This document shows, piece by piece, positions 1-7,842 of a stretch of DNA of 64,000 bases. The DNA comes from Alicyclobacillus sp. SO9 (GTDB lineage: Bacteria; Bacillota; Bacilli; Alicyclobacillales; Alicyclobacillaceae): the NCBI RefSeq assembly GCF_016406125.1, contig NZ_CP066339.1, positions 4,092,001 through 4,156,000 on the forward strand, in the 5' to 3' direction. A model generated the notes under the pieces. That model was not told the DNA's origin and did no database searches. It worked only from the letters and a program-made list of their open reading frames with translations. Made by a program: the position numbers and the translations under genes. Every line of letters begins with the position of its first letter. Position 1 is the first letter of the stretch.

Positions 1-303
1 CCGCCGCGCATCTGCGCAAGAGACGTCATCTTGCCCAACGTGAACACCGTCAGCGTCTGTGAGCAGGGCTATGTCAACCCTGCCGTTAACCAAAAACAGC
101 ACTCCTGCCTTCCTGGTTACTTCCCTGATTTTGAGCCCCAACTGAACAAACGTCCGACCTAGTTCATTTTTTCTGCGAAGCTGAATCGCTGTAGCACCTC
201 CGCGAATGGCTTGGTAGATGATTTCTACCAGTTCTTCTCCTCGCTGACGTTCATCCGTCACCGCATAGACCTGCAAGGCCTGGTTGAGTTCAGACGACTT
301 CAC
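1..303 (-). CDS. thiE: Thiamine-phosphate synthase ThiE (partial, runs off left edge)
   Basis: Only the N-terminal 101 codons are inside the window. The translation has the family pattern of an early VYAVTD strand, a GGATAIQLRRKN segment (pyrophosphate/substrate loop) and ADGVHVGQDD, which is typical of ThiE. ThiE joins hydroxymethylpyrimidine pyrophosphate to thiazole phosphate to give thiamine phosphate in the cytosol. The chosen start is GTG at 303, because an in-frame TGA lies two codons upstream. It begins 6 nt after the thiM stop, so it is the third gene of a thiD-thiM-thiE operon and is probably translationally coupled. Confidence 0.9.
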   Translation of the reverse strand, partial: MKSSELNQALQVYAVTDERQRGEELVEIIYQAIRGGATAIQLRRKNELGRTFVQLGLKIREVTRKAGVLFLVNGRVDIALLTDADGVHVGQDDVSCADARR

Positions 304-309
304 ACGTCA

Positions 310-1143
310 TCACTCACTTTCAGTCACAGTCCGAACTTGAGATTTTTCTTCTAAAATCACGGGGTCCAGGCCATAAATCTGGTCAAACAACACCATTTGA
401 AAGGTACCTGGACCGTTGGCGCCCAAAGCGGCCATCTCACCCGCCACATTGTAACAGGTCAGTGCTGCAACACAGGCTTCCGCATACCTTCTCAGAGGAG
501 ACCCTTGTTTCACCACAGCGACAAAGGATGCAATCAATCCGGTGGCAATACAACCCGACCCAGTAATCGCCCCCATGAGCGGGTGGCCGTTGCTCAATTC
601 CCACATCGATTCTCCATCCGTTACATAGTCCACTTCTCCTGTGGCAACGACAATGCACTGCCGCTCTCTGGCATAAGATTGCATAGCATGTTGCAGCCCT
701 GTACCGCCTCCCGCTGAGTCAACACCTTTAACCGCTCCTCCGGTACCAAGCAGTACACTTAGCTCGCCCCGGTTGCCGCGCAGGACGGATAGTTTCACAT
801 CGTGTATCAACGCTCGCGCCGTTTCAGTGCGATATGGAGTGGCGCCGACGCCGACGGGATCGAAGACAACAGGAACACCCATCTGATTGGCAGCTTGGCC
901 AGCGAGCAGCATGGCTTCCACCACTTCTTCATTTAATGTTCCCATGTTTAACGCTACGGCCTTTGCAATCCGAGCCATGTCTGCGACTTCCTGCTTCGCA
1001 TAAGCCATAACCGGAGACGCACCCATGGAAATTTCGGCGTTCGCCACAATATTTGTTACAACCCAGTTGGTAATGTTATGCACCAGGGGCTTTTCCAGCC
1101 GCACTTGTTGCAGCCATTTACCAAAGTCAATCGAAGCATTCAT
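310..1143 (-). CDS. thiM: Hydroxyethylthiazole kinase ThiM
   Basis: 277 aa, usual length. ThiM phosphorylates 4-methyl-5-(2-hydroxyethyl)thiazole in thiamine salvage. Visible family signatures are VHNITNWVVTN near residue 21, a GASPVMAY loop near 41, FDPVGVGATPYR mid-protein and ITGSGC (catalytic region) in the C-terminal part. The open frame extends 42 codons further upstream inside thiD, but GGGAGG sits just before ATG 1143. That ATG overlaps the thiD stop as ATGA, so I use 1143. The overlap indicates translational coupling within the thi operon. Confidence 0.95.
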   Translation of the reverse strand: MNASIDFGKWLQQVRLEKPLVHNITNWVVTNIVANAEISMGASPVMAYAKQEVADMARIAKAVALNMGTLNEEVVEAMLLAGQAANQMGVPVVFDPVGVGATPYRTETARALIHDVKLSVLRGNRGELSVLLGTGGAVKGVDSAGGGTGLQHAMQSYARERQCIVVATGEVDYVTDGESMWELSNGHPLMGAITGSGCIATGLIASFVAVVKQGSPLRRYAEACVAALTCYNVAGEMAALGANGPGTFQMVLFDQIYGLDPVILEEKSQVRTVTESE

Positions 1144-2069
1144 CCAATTACCTCCCAGTTCGACCGCTCGACATCTTTCAACAGATACCACTGCCCTGCA
1201 GTCAGTCCCCTCGCAAAAGAGGGCCTTACCGAATGGTCTGTTGGACCGTGCCCATGTCCGACAGACCATGTTGCCGCACCTAGAATCGCCTCGTAAATGA
1301 ATTGCTTAGCCGTGCCAACGGCCTCATACAGATTTAAACCGGCTGCCAATCCGCCTGCAACGGCCGATGAGAAGGTACACCCCGTCCCATGAGTCTTTTG
1401 ACTCTCAACGTGAGGTGTTACAAAGTATGTGAAGCGAGAACCGTCGAACAACACATCTATAGCAAACGCTTCTTTTTGTAACTCTTTTGGCAGAGTATCC
1501 CGGGTCCATGCGGCAGAAGCGTGACCCCCCTTGAGAATAACAGCTGACGCCCCAAGTCGCGACAGCACCGCAGCAGCTTTAGCGCACTCATCCCATGAGC
1601 GAATTGAGCTGCCTGTCAAATGTTCTGCCTCCGGTATATTCGGTGTAACAACTGCGGCTTGCGGAAACAGATGTTCTATAACGGCCGCCACGGCATCTTC
1701 CTTCAGCAGGCTTTCGCCCCCTTTTGCAACCATAACGGGATCGAGGACAACCGGTCCTTGGTAGACACTTGAGAGCCTCTGTGCTACAGCCGTTGTAACG
1801 GAAGCTGTTCCTAACATGCCAATTTTCACTGCATCGGCCCCAATGTCATTTAACACAGAATCTATTTGCTGCAAAACGAGGGTTTCATCAAGCACCTGCA
1901 CCTGTTGAACACCGACCGTATTTTGCGCTGTTACGGCTGTCAGCGCAGATGCGCCGTAAATTTCAAATGCAGCAAAGGTTTTGAGGTCAGCCTGAATACC
2001 AGCCCCACCCCCGCTGTCAGACCCAGCAATGGTGAGTGCACGAGCAACACGCTGTTGCATCTGACGCAT
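1140..2069 (-). CDS. thiD: Bifunctional hydroxymethylpyrimidine kinase/phosphomethylpyrimidine kinase ThiD
   Basis: 309 aa; a ribokinase-fold kinase that phosphorylates HMP and HMP-P for thiamine synthesis. The N-terminal ALTIAGSDSGGGAGIQADLK motif is diagnostic. VLDPVMVAKGG lies mid-protein, and KTHGTGCTFSSAVAGGLA near the C-terminus is the anion-hole/catalytic Asp region. It is the first gene of the operon. ATG 2069 follows a GAGAGGGA ribosome binding site. The C-terminal stop overlaps the thiM start by 4 nt. The 5' leader carries a Rho-independent terminator and a further structured segment, listed separately, so the operon is probably attenuated. Confidence 0.95.
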   Translation of the reverse strand: MRQMQQRVARALTIAGSDSGGGAGIQADLKTFAAFEIYGASALTAVTAQNTVGVQQVQVLDETLVLQQIDSVLNDIGADAVKIGMLGTASVTTAVAQRLSSVYQGPVVLDPVMVAKGGESLLKEDAVAAVIEHLFPQAAVVTPNIPEAEHLTGSSIRSWDECAKAAAVLSRLGASAVILKGGHASAAWTRDTLPKELQKEAFAIDVLFDGSRFTYFVTPHVESQKTHGTGCTFSSAVAGGLAAGLNLYEAVGTAKQFIYEAILGAATWSVGHGHGPTDHSVRPSFARGLTAGQWYLLKDVERSNWEVIG

Positions 2070-2158
2070 ATCTATCCCTCTCCCTCACTGTCGTAACATG
2101 GCAGAGCCTGTCCTTGGTTGCTATTTTACAGCGTTCTCTCTTTTTCGGGGTTTCTCGA

Positions 2159-2188
2159 TAAAAAAAAGAACCTGCCAATAGCAGGTTT
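2159..2188 (-). terminator. Attenuator-type terminator in the thiDME leader
   Basis: Reading the minus strand, a perfect 7-bp stem AACCTGC/GCAGGTT with a 5-nt loop is followed by C and eight T residues. It sits about 90 nt upstream of the thiD start and downstream of further inverted repeats. That position fits transcription attenuation of thiD-thiM-thiE rather than termination of the distant cysK. Confidence 0.8.
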
Positions 2189-2298
2189 GCGTTATGAAAC
2201 GCCATTTGCGGTAACAGTGGTAAATCCCTTCCGGCATTTACACTAATGAGTATAACGTTTTGCATAACATGTGCCATCGGTCTCTGGACCGATCTTTT
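2189..2298 (-). promoter_or_regulatory. Structured leader upstream of thiD (candidate riboswitch, class unknown)
   Basis: On the minus strand the pairings visible by eye are an outer helix CGTTAT/ATAACG (2252-2257 with 2190-2195), an inner hairpin GTGTAAAT/ATTTACCAC (2217-2243, one bulged C) and a local alternative hairpin GCGTT/AACGC that competes with the outer helix. The terminator at 2159-2188 follows directly. I looked for the TPP riboswitch signatures CTGAGA and the TGAACCTGATC-like segment and did not find them. This may be another aptamer class or an attenuator. No ligand can be assigned from the sequence. Confidence 0.4.
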
Positions 2299-2302
2299 TT
2301 TA
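2275..2302 (+). terminator. Hairpin with T-tract on the plus strand
   Basis: ATCGGTC/GACCGAT forms a perfect 7-bp stem with a 4-nt loop. On the plus strand it is followed by C and seven T residues, the form of an intrinsic terminator. No plus-strand gene ends here, since cysK and the thi genes are all on the minus strand. It could end an antisense transcript over the thi leader, or be the first helix of the minus-strand leader. Confidence 0.45.
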
Positions 2303-2364
2303 ACAAGACTTTACGAACGTTAATTCATTTAACCCCTATTTTTCCCATCCGATCTTCCCCTGAC

Positions 2365-3285
2365 TCAGGCAAAGAAATCGGATGACAGGTACCGTTCACC
2401 TGTGTCCGGAGCCAATGCCAACACCGTTGCCGAGGCGGGTAATTCGGCAGCTTTTTGGATAGCAAAATATACAGCAGACGCGCCCGATGGTCCCAGTAAC
2501 AGTCCTTCTTCACGTGCCAATTTCCGACCCATTTCCTGTGCATCTGAATCCTTAATGTGGAGAATGTCGTCGTATATGCTCTGATTCAGGATATCCGGAA
2601 CGAATCCTGGGCCCGTGCCGGGAATCTTGTGGGCTCCAGGTGCACCCCCAGCCAATACGGGCGAACCTGCAGGCTCAACGACGTAAATTTTCAAGTTCGG
2701 AATCTGCTGTCTCAGTGTTTCCCCTGTCCCCGTGACTGTTCCGCCGGTGCCCGCGGTAAGAACAAAAGCGTCAAGCCGGCCGTTAAAATCGCTTAAGATC
2801 TCTTGAGCTGTTGTCATGCGGTGTGCATCCGGATTGGCCGGGTTCTCAAACTGCATTGGAATAAAACTATGCTCAATTGTCTGTGACAACCGCTTTGCTT
2901 CGTCGATTGCCCCCTGCATGCGTTGAGAAGCAGGCGTCAGATGAACTTTGGCACCGTAGGCCGTTAATATCTTTACTCTCTCGGCTGTTGCATTATCTGG
3001 CATTGTAATGACACAAGGATAGCCTTTTGCAGCACAGACCATTGCCAGTCCAATGCCTGTGTTACCGCTGGTAGGCTCAATGATTGTCGTCCGTCCGGGC
3101 TCAATCTTTCCTTCTTCTTCCGCAACTCTTATCATATTTGCTGCGGCTCTGTCTTTCACACTGCCAGCCGGATTAAATCCTTCCAGTTTCACATAAACAG
3201 ACGCTGCACGATGGTCCAAAACTCGGTTGAGTTTTACTATTGGGGTGCGGCCAATCAGGTCCAAGACCGAATTATATTTTGCCAT
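2365..3285 (-). CDS. cysK: Cysteine synthase A (O-acetylserine sulfhydrylase)
   Basis: 306 aa PLP enzyme making cysteine from O-acetylserine and sulfide. NPAGSVKDRAA at residues 39-49 carries the PLP lysine (about K44). EPTSGNTGIGLAM near 70 is the substrate loop, and LTAGTGGTVTG binds the PLP phosphate. ATG 3285 is preceded by GGAGTGATAGT; an upstream in-frame extension of 17 codons lacks a ribosome binding site. CysE, the O-acetylserine supplier, is encoded at 20.4 kb but not in the same operon. A 9-bp inverted repeat lies 30-60 nt upstream. Confidence 0.95.
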   Translation of the reverse strand: MAKYNSVLDLIGRTPIVKLNRVLDHRAASVYVKLEGFNPAGSVKDRAAANMIRVAEEEGKIEPGRTTIIEPTSGNTGIGLAMVCAAKGYPCVITMPDNATAERVKILTAYGAKVHLTPASQRMQGAIDEAKRLSQTIEHSFIPMQFENPANPDAHRMTTAQEILSDFNGRLDAFVLTAGTGGTVTGTGETLRQQIPNLKIYVVEPAGSPVLAGGAPGAHKIPGTGPGFVPDILNQSIYDDILHIKDSDAQEMGRKLAREEGLLLGPSGASAVYFAIQKAAELPASATVLALAPDTGERYLSSDFFA

Positions 3286-3315
3286 ACTATCACTCCGTTC
3301 TTGCTTATACTGTCC

Positions 3316-3345
3316 CTGACAAAGGCGTTGTTTCATCTTTGTCAG
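3316..3345 (-). promoter_or_regulatory. 9-bp perfect inverted repeat in the cysK leader
   Basis: CTGACAAAG at 3316-3324 and CTTTGTCAG at 3337-3345 are perfect inverted arms separated by 12 nt, 31-60 nt upstream of the cysK start. No T-tract follows on either strand, so it does not look like a terminator. It could be an operator for a cysteine-metabolism regulator or an mRNA hairpin. The rest of the 218-nt gap to the upstream regulator gene shows no S-box or T-box consensus. Confidence 0.35.
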
Positions 3346-3503
3346 CTATTTCAGTGAGACCCAGTTGAATCGAGTCTCCGAGCCTCTAGTTATGTAAGGT
3401 TCTTCCTTAAGACTACTGCTTCCGAACGGGTCCATCAAGGGAACAGAGCCGTCAAGAGAACAGGTCCGGCAGTAGAGCCTTTCGTCACCTGCGTCAAATG
3501 CGG

Positions 3504-4055
3504 CTAGCGATAGATAATGGCCACGGTTGCCCAACAGGTAACATCAGTGCGGTTTTCATAGCTGTGCAGAATGTCTGCGCTGAAATTGAGTGTATCCCCA
3601 GGGTCGAGACTGTATTCTTCGCCGTCCACAATAACACTTAGTACCCCTTCAATGACTGTAACGGATTCAATTACGCCAGAAGCGTGAGCCTCTGCCCTCC
3701 GATTGCATCCGGGGAGTAATTCCACCCTAAACAGTTCAATCGGGACACCTTTCCCCGCATACGTACTATGCACCTGAAAGCGCTGATTGTCCTCATAAAA
3801 CACTGTCTGCTCATGAGCTCGAATCACCTGAACCACAGTATCATCCGCCACGAAAGTCGTAAAAGGGATGTTTAATCCGGAGGCAATTTTCCACAGTGTA
3901 GCCACCGTCGGATTGGACACTCCCCGTTCAATTTGTCCCAGCATAGGTTTACTGACACCCGTCAGCTCGGAAAGCGCATCAAGACTCATATTGCGTTGTT
4001 GTCGTAATCTGCGCAAACGCTGCCCTAATCTGATTGTCAATTCATCACGTTCCAC
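3504..4055 (-). CDS. XRE-family regulator with C-terminal cupin domain
   Basis: About 183 aa. Residues 8-62 are a helix-turn-helix of the XRE type (LGQRLRRLRQQRNMSLDALSEL then GVSKPMLGQIERG, quoted in two parts). The second half is a small cupin barrel with AEAHASGVIESVTVIEG and LDPGDTLNFSADILHSYEN. This architecture is common in local repressors. The frame is also open to a TTG at 4067; I prefer GTG 4055 behind AGGTGG, although the spacing is short. The gene is divergent from azlCD across a repeat-rich gap, so it is a candidate regulator of that exporter and of itself. The effector is unknown. Confidence 0.85.
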   Translation of the reverse strand: MERDELTIRLGQRLRRLRQQRNMSLDALSELTGVSKPMLGQIERGVSNPTVATLWKIASGLNIPFTTFVADDTVVQVIRAHEQTVFYEDNQRFQVHSTYAGKGVPIELFRVELLPGCNRRAEAHASGVIESVTVIEGVLSVIVDGEEYSLDPGDTLNFSADILHSYENRTDVTCWATVAIIYR

Positions 4056-4069
4056 ATTCCACCTCAATG

Positions 4070-4108
4070 CACGTATGTTATAATTGATTCACGTATGCTA
4101 TAACATAC
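4070..4108. promoter_or_regulatory. Repeat-rich operator between the XRE-cupin gene and azlC
   Basis: Two direct copies of CACGTATGYTATAA start at 4070 and 4090, exactly 20 bp apart (two helical turns). A perfect 10-bp inverted repeat, GTATGTTATA (4073-4082) and TATAACATAC (4099-4108), overlaps them. TATAAT at 4079-4084 is a possible -10 element. The position between divergent genes and the symmetry fit a site for the XRE-cupin regulator. Confidence 0.6.
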
Positions 4109-4162
4109 AGAAGTAACGAAATGGTTTCTTCGTCCAAGCTTGCAAAGAAAGAGGGCTGTTGC

Positions 4163-4906
4163 ATGTTACATCAACCTGACACCTCCACAAGCGTACCACA
4201 GCGTCTTCGCTGTGCAAACGAAGCAATGAGAGACGGGTTGCAGGCTGCAGCCAACACACTCCCTTTGGCAGTGAGTGTGTTCACCTATGGGATTGCTTAC
4301 GGCGCGCTGGCCCATACGGCAAACCATCTATCCCTGTGGCAGACGTTATCGATGTCCATCTTTGTATTTGCTGGTGCTTCTCAATTTACAGTCTTGGCAA
4401 TGCTACATCAGCACCTGGGTATGTGGGTCGTTGTCAGCGGTGCCTTTTTGCTAAACGCTCGGCAAATTTTATACGGTTTTTCCCTCGGACCCTTCCTGCG
4501 CGAGATTCCATCATGGAAGTTGGCAGGCTTGTCCCACGGCCTGACCGATGAAAGTTTCAGTGTAACAATGGTAGCGACCCAAAAACGTCCAATCAATGCC
4601 TGGTATTTGGGCGGAGCCGGAGGAACCATCTTCTTGTCATGGCTCATCAGTTCAGCTTTAGGATTTGCTGTGGGCGGGTTTATCGGAGATCCGCAGAAGT
4701 GGGGGCTTGACTTCGCTTACATTGGTGCCTTTCTCGGTCTACTGACAGCCCAGCTGCAAGCAAAGCGTCAGATTGCTGCTGCACTGCTGAGTGCGGTAAC
4801 TGCAATTTTTGTGTATCAAGCTTACGGTACGACTGGGGCCGTCTGTGCTGGGGCAGTGCTGTCTTTTCTCATAGGAGTGAGTGCCCGTGACAAGTCTTCA
4901 GATTAA
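4163..4906 (+). CDS. azlC: AzlC-family branched-chain amino acid exporter, large subunit
   Basis: 247 aa polytopic membrane protein. The family pattern GLQAAANTLPLAVSVFTYGI and, later, FVFAGASQFTVLAML are typical of AzlC (COG1296). AzlC with AzlD exports branched-chain amino acids and analogues. ATG 4163 follows GAGGG at a good distance; the open frame extends 14 codons upstream without a better site. The stop overlaps azlD by 20 nt, the standard azlCD arrangement. Substrate range cannot be read from sequence. Confidence 0.9.
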   Translation: MLHQPDTSTSVPQRLRCANEAMRDGLQAAANTLPLAVSVFTYGIAYGALAHTANHLSLWQTLSMSIFVFAGASQFTVLAMLHQHLGMWVVVSGAFLLNARQILYGFSLGPFLREIPSWKLAGLSHGLTDESFSVTMVATQKRPINAWYLGGAGGTIFLSWLISSALGFAVGGFIGDPQKWGLDFAYIGAFLGLLTAQLQAKRQIAAALLSAVTAIFVYQAYGTTGAVCAGAVLSFLIGVSARDKSSD

Positions 4907-5207
4907 CCTGACAATTGCAGCCGTAGCCCTCGCTACCTATCTGACACGGTTCCCGTCCGTGCTCATCGGCAGGCACTTGAAAGTGACTCCTCGGCTGAAA
5001 CAGGGATTATACTATATTCCCATCGGAGTCTTTTCAGGAATGATAGCTCCAGCTCTTTATAACGGCATTTTTGCAGCAGGCGGAAACCACTTTGCTTTTG
5101 CTGCTGCATCCGTTCTAGCCATCTTCATCGCCATTCGTACCAAGAGTCCGCTCTGGGCCATGCTAACAGGTATGAGCGTACTTGCACTTCTGCGCTGGTG
5201 GATGTAG
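4887..5207 (+). CDS. azlD: AzlD-family exporter small subunit
   Basis: 106 aa with about four hydrophobic segments. ATYLTRFPSVLIGR near the N-terminus is the AzlD signature region. It overlaps the 3' end of azlC. Two GTG codons (4881, 4887) are possible starts, and AGGAG at 4873-4877 is better spaced for 4887. It acts as the partner of AzlC in the membrane. A hairpin lies directly after the stop. Confidence 0.88.
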   Translation: MTSLQINLTIAAVALATYLTRFPSVLIGRHLKVTPRLKQGLYYIPIGVFSGMIAPALYNGIFAAGGNHFAFAAASVLAIFIAIRTKSPLWAMLTGMSVLALLRWWM

Positions 5208-5240
5208 CGGACACTGCATATGGACGTGTCCGCTCGTTTC
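5207..5240 (+). terminator. Hairpin after azlD
   Basis: GCGGACAC (5207-5214) and GTGTCCGC (5226-5233) form a perfect 8-bp stem that begins at the last base of the azlD stop codon. It is followed by TCGTTTC, a weak T-tract. It is a plausible terminator for azlCD; argR converges from the other side. Confidence 0.55.
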
Positions 5241-5278
5241 CCGAGAAGTTTGCCGTGAGTCTTCAGTTCGACCCCGAA

Positions 5279-5734
5279 TTATACTTCTTCCTCATCCCGG
5301 GTCAACCAGTTTTCAAGCATTCGTGCTTCATCATCATTGGTACAAATCAAAAGCAGTGTATCGTCTCCGGCGATTGTCCCCAAAAGGCCTTGAACCTGTG
5401 TGTTGTCGAGCATAGCCCCAATGGAATGAGCGTTTCCTGGCATCACCTTGAGAATCAGTAAATTGTTAGCCCGAGCCAGTGAAACAAAAACATCCGTTAG
5501 TTTCCTCCGAAGTGTATCAAGGGTCACACTGGAAGAGACCATGGGAATTGCATACTTGTAGCGGCCATTACGTCCCACGACCTTGAGGAGCTGAAGTTCC
5601 TTAATGTCCCTGGAGATGGTCGCTTGAGTCACCGAAAATCCAGACATCTCCAGAAAGTGTATCAGTTCATCCTGCGTCTCAACATCGTGTTGACTTACTA
5701 TTTCCTTAATGCGCATGTGCCGCTTTTCCTTCAC
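5279..5734 (-). CDS. argR: Arginine repressor ArgR/AhrC
   Basis: 151 aa, usual length. The N-terminal winged helix contains ETQDELIHFLEMSGFSVTQA followed by TISRDIKELQLLKV, the DNA-reading helix. The C-terminal domain has the arginine-binding hexamer motif GTIAGDDTLLLIC. It senses arginine, repressing biosynthesis and activating catabolism. The start is GTG 5734 behind GGGAGG. No arginine genes are in the window, so its targets are elsewhere. It is monocistronic here, with lepB upstream on the same strand. Confidence 0.95.
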   Translation of the reverse strand: MKEKRHMRIKEIVSQHDVETQDELIHFLEMSGFSVTQATISRDIKELQLLKVVGRNGRYKYAIPMVSSSVTLDTLRRKLTDVFVSLARANNLLILKVMPGNAHSIGAMLDNTQVQGLLGTIAGDDTLLLICTNDDEARMLENWLTRDEEEV

Positions 5735-5811
5735 CGATGTGCCTCCCTATCGTCTTTCTCTATTGGCAAACTCATGGCCTGTCCAAAACCTGAAAATGAA
5801 ATTCAGGCAAA

Positions 5812-6363
5812 TCACGAACCAATGGTATGCAGTTTGGACAGGGGCCAAATGACCATGTCAGCGCGCCCGATAATTGCCGATCGCGCTACGTATTTGTGTT
5901 TCCAAAAGCGACTGTCTTTCGATACATTTCGATTGTCTCCAAGCATAAAGTAGTGCCCTTTCGGCACATGATACGGACCATACGTTCCGTAGGTCACTAC
6001 ATCCAAATAAGGTTCGTAAAGTACCTTCCCATTTCGATATACATGTCCGTTCTTAATCATAATCGTGTCCCCAGGCATCCCAATGATACGTTTCACAAAA
6101 ATTTCCTTGGGGTTGTCGGGAAAGTGAAAAATGACAACTTCACCTTCGTACGGGGCATGGAATTCTGTAGCCAAGTGGTCGTCTACAATGTAACACGGAT
6201 TGGGGATTGTCGGACGCATTGAATCCGTCGGTACATATGCAACACCAATGACCCAGTGTGAAATGATTCCGGCAACTGCAGCACCAATGGCTACCGGCCA
6301 AACCCATTCCCAGATGCCACGCCATAACGAGACATTTCGACGTTGCCGCTTTGCCTTTGTCAC
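5812..6363 (-). CDS. lepB: Signal peptidase I
   Basis: 183 aa, Gram-positive type with one N-terminal membrane anchor (about residues 20-43). VPTDSMRPTI contains the nucleophile Ser (about 48). KRIIGMPGDTI contains the general-base Lys (about 91). LGDNRNVSKDSRFW is conserved box E. It cleaves signal peptides outside the membrane. GTG 6363 is preceded by GAGGTGAAGAA. The lipoproteins in this window would be handled by Lsp instead; secreted products such as the HExxH protein at 59 kb are plausible clients. Confidence 0.95.
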   Translation of the reverse strand: MTKAKRQRRNVSLWRGIWEWVWPVAIGAAVAGIISHWVIGVAYVPTDSMRPTIPNPCYIVDDHLATEFHAPYEGEVVIFHFPDNPKEIFVKRIIGMPGDTIMIKNGHVYRNGKVLYEPYLDVVTYGTYGPYHVPKGHYFMLGDNRNVSKDSRFWKHKYVARSAIIGRADMVIWPLSKLHTIGS

Positions 6364-6536
6364 TTCTTCACCTCATTTTGTTGGAGAAAGCGGAATTCCT
6401 GTGCTGCTCACCTTCCACAATAACGCATTCTCAGTATGCAGAATTTCTGCAGTAAATTCCAGTCCTTTGCTCTTGATATATTGTATCACTGAGAAAGGGC
6501 TGCTACGTGCTACAATACAAATTGGAGGCGATTGCA

Positions 6537-7841
6537 GTGATCATTGAAGGGAACAGTTCAAAAGAGTTGCCACGTCAGGTCCTGCATATCGATATGAACG
6601 CATTTTACTGCAGTTGTCACGCCGCTGAAAACCCAACAGCCTACAAGAACAGGCCGACAGCCGTGGCTGGCAGCCCGGAGACCCGACATGGAGTCGTGGT
6701 TACAGCTAGTTACGAAGCGAGACAGCTTGGGGTGTATACGACCATGACAGTTGCAGAAGCCCTGAGACAGTGTCCGCAGTTGGTGTTGATTCACCCAGAC
6801 TTTGCATTGTACCGAAGGTATTCAAAGGCTGTCTTTGAAATTGTCAGGGAGTACACGCCATTGGTTGAGGTCTTTAGTATTGACGAATGTTTTGCAGACA
6901 TTAGCGGAAGCTCACAGTTTGGCACACCGTTTCAAATTGCGCTTGAAATCCAGCAGCGTATTTCCGCCGAACTGGACCTCCCCTGTTCCATTGGCATGGC
7001 ACCAAATAAATTTCTGGCGAAAATGGCCAGTGATATGAAGAAACCGTTGGGTCTCACTGAACTGTGGCAAGCAGATGTCCCGCATAAGCTATGGCCGCTT
7101 CCCATCGGAGACATGTTCGGAGTGGGTACGAGGTCTGCTGAAAAAATGCAAAGCCTCCATATACACACCATCGGCGACCTGGCACAGACAGACAAACAGC
7201 GGCTGTACGACTGGTTTGGAAAGCGAGGTCTCCAACTCTCCGCTAGGGCCAACGGTCAGGACGACTCACCAGTCAACCCTGACCCTGAACCTTTGAAGAG
7301 TGTCGGCCACTCCATCACACTTGCAGAGGATACCGCAACACTTGATGACTTGGAGAGAGTTTTGCTAAATTTGTCCGATCAAGTGGGACGCCGCTTACGA
7401 CGCCACCAATTGACAGGGCGAACTGTGACACTCACCCTGCGCTTTGCAAATCGCCAAACGATTACGCGGGCAGACACCCGGTCGTCATTCACTGATTTGA
7501 CTGAAGACATCTATGACAGTGCACATCAGCTGCTCCTTAAGCATTGGAATGGGCACAGAGCAATTCGTCTTGTCGGTGTGACCATCAGCTCACTTTCTTC
7601 GGAAACGGGCGCTGTGCCTATTGAACGGCAGACATCCCTCTTTACCAGCAGCGAACACACTGAAGCAGAGATGGAACGAATCCAAAAGCGGAGCCAACTC
7701 ACTAAAATTACAGATAAGCTGCGGGACAAATATGGGGAGGACATCATTGTCAGGGGGAAAATGCTTGAGTCCCACGAAAGCAATCAACTGCGCAACCATC
7801 GTTCTCGCGGGACGTCATTGCAAAAGGACATTTTGGAGTAA
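6537..7841 (+). CDS. dinB: DNA polymerase IV (Y family)
   Basis: 434 aa. The palm motifs are HIDMNAFYCS at about 17-26 (metal-binding Asp) and FSIDECFADISG near 120 (SIDE catalytic motif). CSIGMAPNKFLAKMASD is the fingers/palm signature. A helix-hairpin-helix segment (GVGTRSAEKMQSL) and the little-finger domain follow. It performs translesion synthesis. The frame opens at 6507, but GGAGG is placed for GTG 6537. I see no LexA box of the CGAAC-N4-GTTC type upstream, so SOS control is not apparent. Confidence 0.95.
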   Translation: MIIEGNSSKELPRQVLHIDMNAFYCSCHAAENPTAYKNRPTAVAGSPETRHGVVVTASYEARQLGVYTTMTVAEALRQCPQLVLIHPDFALYRRYSKAVFEIVREYTPLVEVFSIDECFADISGSSQFGTPFQIALEIQQRISAELDLPCSIGMAPNKFLAKMASDMKKPLGLTELWQADVPHKLWPLPIGDMFGVGTRSAEKMQSLHIHTIGDLAQTDKQRLYDWFGKRGLQLSARANGQDDSPVNPDPEPLKSVGHSITLAEDTATLDDLERVLLNLSDQVGRRLRRHQLTGRTVTLTLRFANRQTITRADTRSSFTDLTEDIYDSAHQLLLKHWNGHRAIRLVGVTISSLSSETGAVPIERQTSLFTSSEHTEAEMERIQKRSQLTKITDKLRDKYGEDIIVRGKMLESHESNQLRNHRSRGTSLQKDILE

Positions 7842-7842
7842 G

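Noticed and set aside
2070-2364. TPP riboswitch upstream of thiD
   Set aside because: I looked for CTGAGA and the TGAACCTGATC-like core on the minus strand and found neither.
3346-3534. 62-codon minus-strand open frame upstream of cysK
   Set aside because: It overlaps the 3' end of the XRE-cupin gene, has no ribosome binding site and no recognisable family; it is probably leader sequence.
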